From Bacteroidota bacterium (GTDB taxonomy: Bacteria > Bacteroidota > Bacteroidia > Chitinophagales > Chitinophagaceae), in contig JAFAEM010000016.1 in the NCBI GenBank assembly GCA_023424015.1, positions 114,876 to 178,875 on the forward strand: a stretch of DNA of 64,000 nucleotides, read 5' to 3'. The notes under the pieces were generated by a model. The model did no database searches and was not told the origin of the DNA. It saw only the letters and a program-made list of their open reading frames with translations. The position numbers and the translations under genes are program-made. Positions 62,693 to 64,000 of this stretch are shown here, piece by piece. Positions within the stretch are counted from its first letter, which is position 1. Every line of letters begins with the position of its first letter.

Positions 62693-63781
62693 ATGAGCTA
62701 TCCAGTATCTTCCTCCGAAACAACCGGCCGGGCATATACACGCTATCTTCTCCTGAGTTTATTGCTGATACTGATCGTAGCCATCGCGTTTGGTGGGTAT
62801 AAGATCGTATTCAGTGATTCCACTTCAGGCGCCAATGCCGCCACGCCTTCCGGGATGGTTTCTGCCACCGAAGAAAATAAGCAGGAATCTATGCCTGAAC
62901 CCCGGATGACCGACGAGGAATACCAGCGTCTGATGACCCATATCGTAAATGGTGATTCTTCGGGTAAATGGCCGGTAAAAACGCCCCTGCCTTTGGAAGG
63001 ATCCACATTCCCTTCTAAAAGAGTGATCGCATTTTACGGAAATCTTTACTCAAAGCAAATGGGTATCCTGGGTGAACTTCCCCGTAAGGAAATGCTGGCT
63101 AAACTACAACAGGAAGTGGCCAACTGGCAGAAAGCAGATTCTGTGTTGGAAGTGATTCCCGCGCTTCATTATATAGCTGTCACCGCACAGGTAGAGCCCG
63201 GCAAAGGCAAGAAGTACAGGTTGCGCATGCCTTTTCACCAGATCGATTCTGTACTGAGTATGGCAAAGGAAATAGACGCCCTGGTTTTTGTAGATATCCA
63301 GGTTGGCCATAGTACGTTGCAGGAAGAAGTACCACAGCTTGAGAAATATTTGAAAATGCCCAATGTGCACCTCGGCATCGACCCGGAGTTTTCCATGAAA
63401 ACCGGTCATGCCCCAGGCAAGGTAGTTGGAAGTTTTGACGCGGCTGATATTAACTATACCATGGATTACCTGACCAAGCTGGTCAAGGAAAATAATCTAC
63501 CGCCCAAGATCCTGGTCGTGCACAGGTTTACACAAAACGGAGTAACAAATTATAAGCAGATCAAGACAAGACCGGAGGTTCAGTTTGTGATGGACATGGA
63601 TGGTTGGGGGCACCCGCCACTTAAGATCGGCACCTATAAGCATTTTATACACAAGGAGCCGGTTGAATATACAGGTTTCAAGGTGTTTTACAAGAATGAC
63701 ACAAAGAAGAATGGCCGTCTGCTTACTCCTAAAGAGATATTAGCTCTGAAACCGATGCCGGTTTATATTCAATATCAGTAA
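62693..63781 (+). CDS. Membrane-anchored periplasmic protein of unknown function
   Basis: 362 residues from the ATG at 62693; the frame is open back to 62468, but that part is intergenic in character. An N-terminal helix (about 18-40, LLLSLLLILIVAIAFGGYKI) anchors a periplasmic domain. After a linker come KRVIAFYGNLYSKQMGILGE, IPALHYIAVTAQ, IDALVFVDIQVG, NVHLGIDPEFSMKT and KILVVHRFT. Alternating strands and helices, with an early catalytic-looking Asp-Pro-Glu, suggest a TIM-barrel, glycosidase-like fold. Family not recognised. It precedes a strong terminator. Confidence 0.82.
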   Translation: MSYPVSSSETTGRAYTRYLLLSLLLILIVAIAFGGYKIVFSDSTSGANAATPSGMVSATEENKQESMPEPRMTDEEYQRLMTHIVNGDSSGKWPVKTPLPLEGSTFPSKRVIAFYGNLYSKQMGILGELPRKEMLAKLQQEVANWQKADSVLEVIPALHYIAVTAQVEPGKGKKYRLRMPFHQIDSVLSMAKEIDALVFVDIQVGHSTLQEEVPQLEKYLKMPNVHLGIDPEFSMKTGHAPGKVVGSFDAADINYTMDYLTKLVKENNLPPKILVVHRFTQNGVTNYKQIKTRPEVQFVMDMDGWGHPPLKIGTYKHFIHKEPVEYTGFKVFYKNDTKKNGRLLTPKEILALKPMPVYIQYQ

Positions 63782-63805
63782 GGCAGTTTTATTAAGAAAT
63801 TGAAT

Positions 63806-63844
63806 AGCAGTGTGGGGATTTTTAGTCCCATGCTGCTTTTTTTT
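63806..63844 (+). terminator. Rho-independent terminator after the anchored unknown protein
   Basis: AGCAGTGTGGGG pairs with TCCCATGCTGCT over about 12 bp (three G-T pairs), followed by eight T residues, 24 bases after the stop. Its T-run leads straight into the third heptamer array. Confidence 0.88.
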
Positions 63845-63876
63845 GGATACTGGATACTGGATACTGGATGCTGGAT
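63844..63876. repeat. Tandem heptamer array, 4.7 units (CTGGATR family)
   Basis: Three tggatac units, one tggatgc unit and a partial unit on the plus strand, starting at the last T of the preceding terminator. Same family as 344-399 and 35591-35667. The remaining 124 bases to the window end show no gene. Confidence 0.88.
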
Positions 63877-64000
63877 CACTACTGTCCGGGGAAATTGAGA
63901 TGTGAAAAAAGAGTTGGCGTCTGGCTTGGGTTTGCTGATTGAAAATTGGTTTTTTTCGATAGCATGCTCCTATCCCGATTCTTCAAACAGACGCATTTGA

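Noticed and set aside
1..64000. tRNA, rRNA, riboswitch, insertion sequence or prophage
   Set aside because: No cloverleaf-like, rRNA-like, known riboswitch core, transposase or phage structural gene was recognised by eye; a covariance-model scan was not possible.

Overview
The window is chromosomal DNA from a member of the Bacteroidota, most likely a Chitinophagaceae-type soil or freshwater bacterium. This is inferred from gene content, without any database search. The signs are a SusC/SusD pair, Bacteroidota-type -7 promoter boxes (TAnnTTTG), a YebC of the MGRIFE type, DUF4254 and family 9 glycosyltransferases, LVIVD and DUF3857 proteins, and many lipoproteins. No rRNA, tRNA, CRISPR array, prophage or insertion sequence was seen. 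Gene density is high, about 60 protein genes, many in convergent pairs that nearly touch.

Layout. 1-4.3 kb: the start of a DUF4406 gene, sucC, yebC and an amino-acid permease, all on the minus strand. 4.5-8.9 kb: a dicarboxylate/glutamate-type symporter, DedA, an MFS carrier and a glycosyltransferase. 8.9-12.5 kb: a cell-surface glycan (probably LPS core) cluster with GT2, DUF4254 and two GT9 enzymes. 12.7-13.5 kb: a diverged ECF sigma-like gene with a very short FecR-like partner. 13.8-21.5 kb: an ABC-F ATPase, an unknown protein, a membrane J-protein, dienelactone hydrolase, a secreted tryptophan-rich/repeat protein and an ABC exporter. 21.9-29.2 kb: a small lipoprotein, GH97 glycosidase, MFS, aldo/keto reductase, an acidic protein, an FMN reductase, an easily missed 54-residue lipoprotein and a CvpA-CAP fusion. 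29.5-35.6 kb: an orphan histidine kinase, a secreted unknown and gcvP. 35.8-37.3 kb: a cysteine-cluster protein and a RES/Xre toxin-antitoxin pair with an operator overlapping its promoter. 37.3-44.1 kb: MFS, deoxynucleoside kinase, folK, sppA, an ABC-2 permease, an SRPBCC protein and a DUF2911 lipoprotein. 44.2-48.2 kb: an ECF sigma factor overlapping a gene whose product appears to cross both membranes, followed by an LVIVD lipoprotein and a small barrel. 48.4-53.6 kb: a DeoR regulator, SusC and SusD. 53.7-64 kb: queG, a tandem DUF3857/transglutaminase pair, a serine hydrolase, clpB and an unknown anchored protein.

Most noteworthy: (a) the sigma / dual-membrane anti-sigma-like operon at 44.2-48.2 kb, which resembles the Dma type reported in Bacteroides; (b) the DUF3857 tandem, in which the first protein has lost the catalytic Cys and His while the second keeps them; (c) the RES/Xre pair with an inverted repeat over the -7 box; (d) one 7-bp tandem repeat (CTGGATR) at three distant intergenic sites, and a second decayed heptamer family (GCTGCGA) in inverted arrangement; (e) an 84-bp direct repeat near 21.6 kb, each copy ending in a T-rich hairpin; (f) -7 boxes only 3-4 bases from start codons, suggesting leaderless mRNAs; (g) a rho-independent terminator encoded in the last codons of queG.
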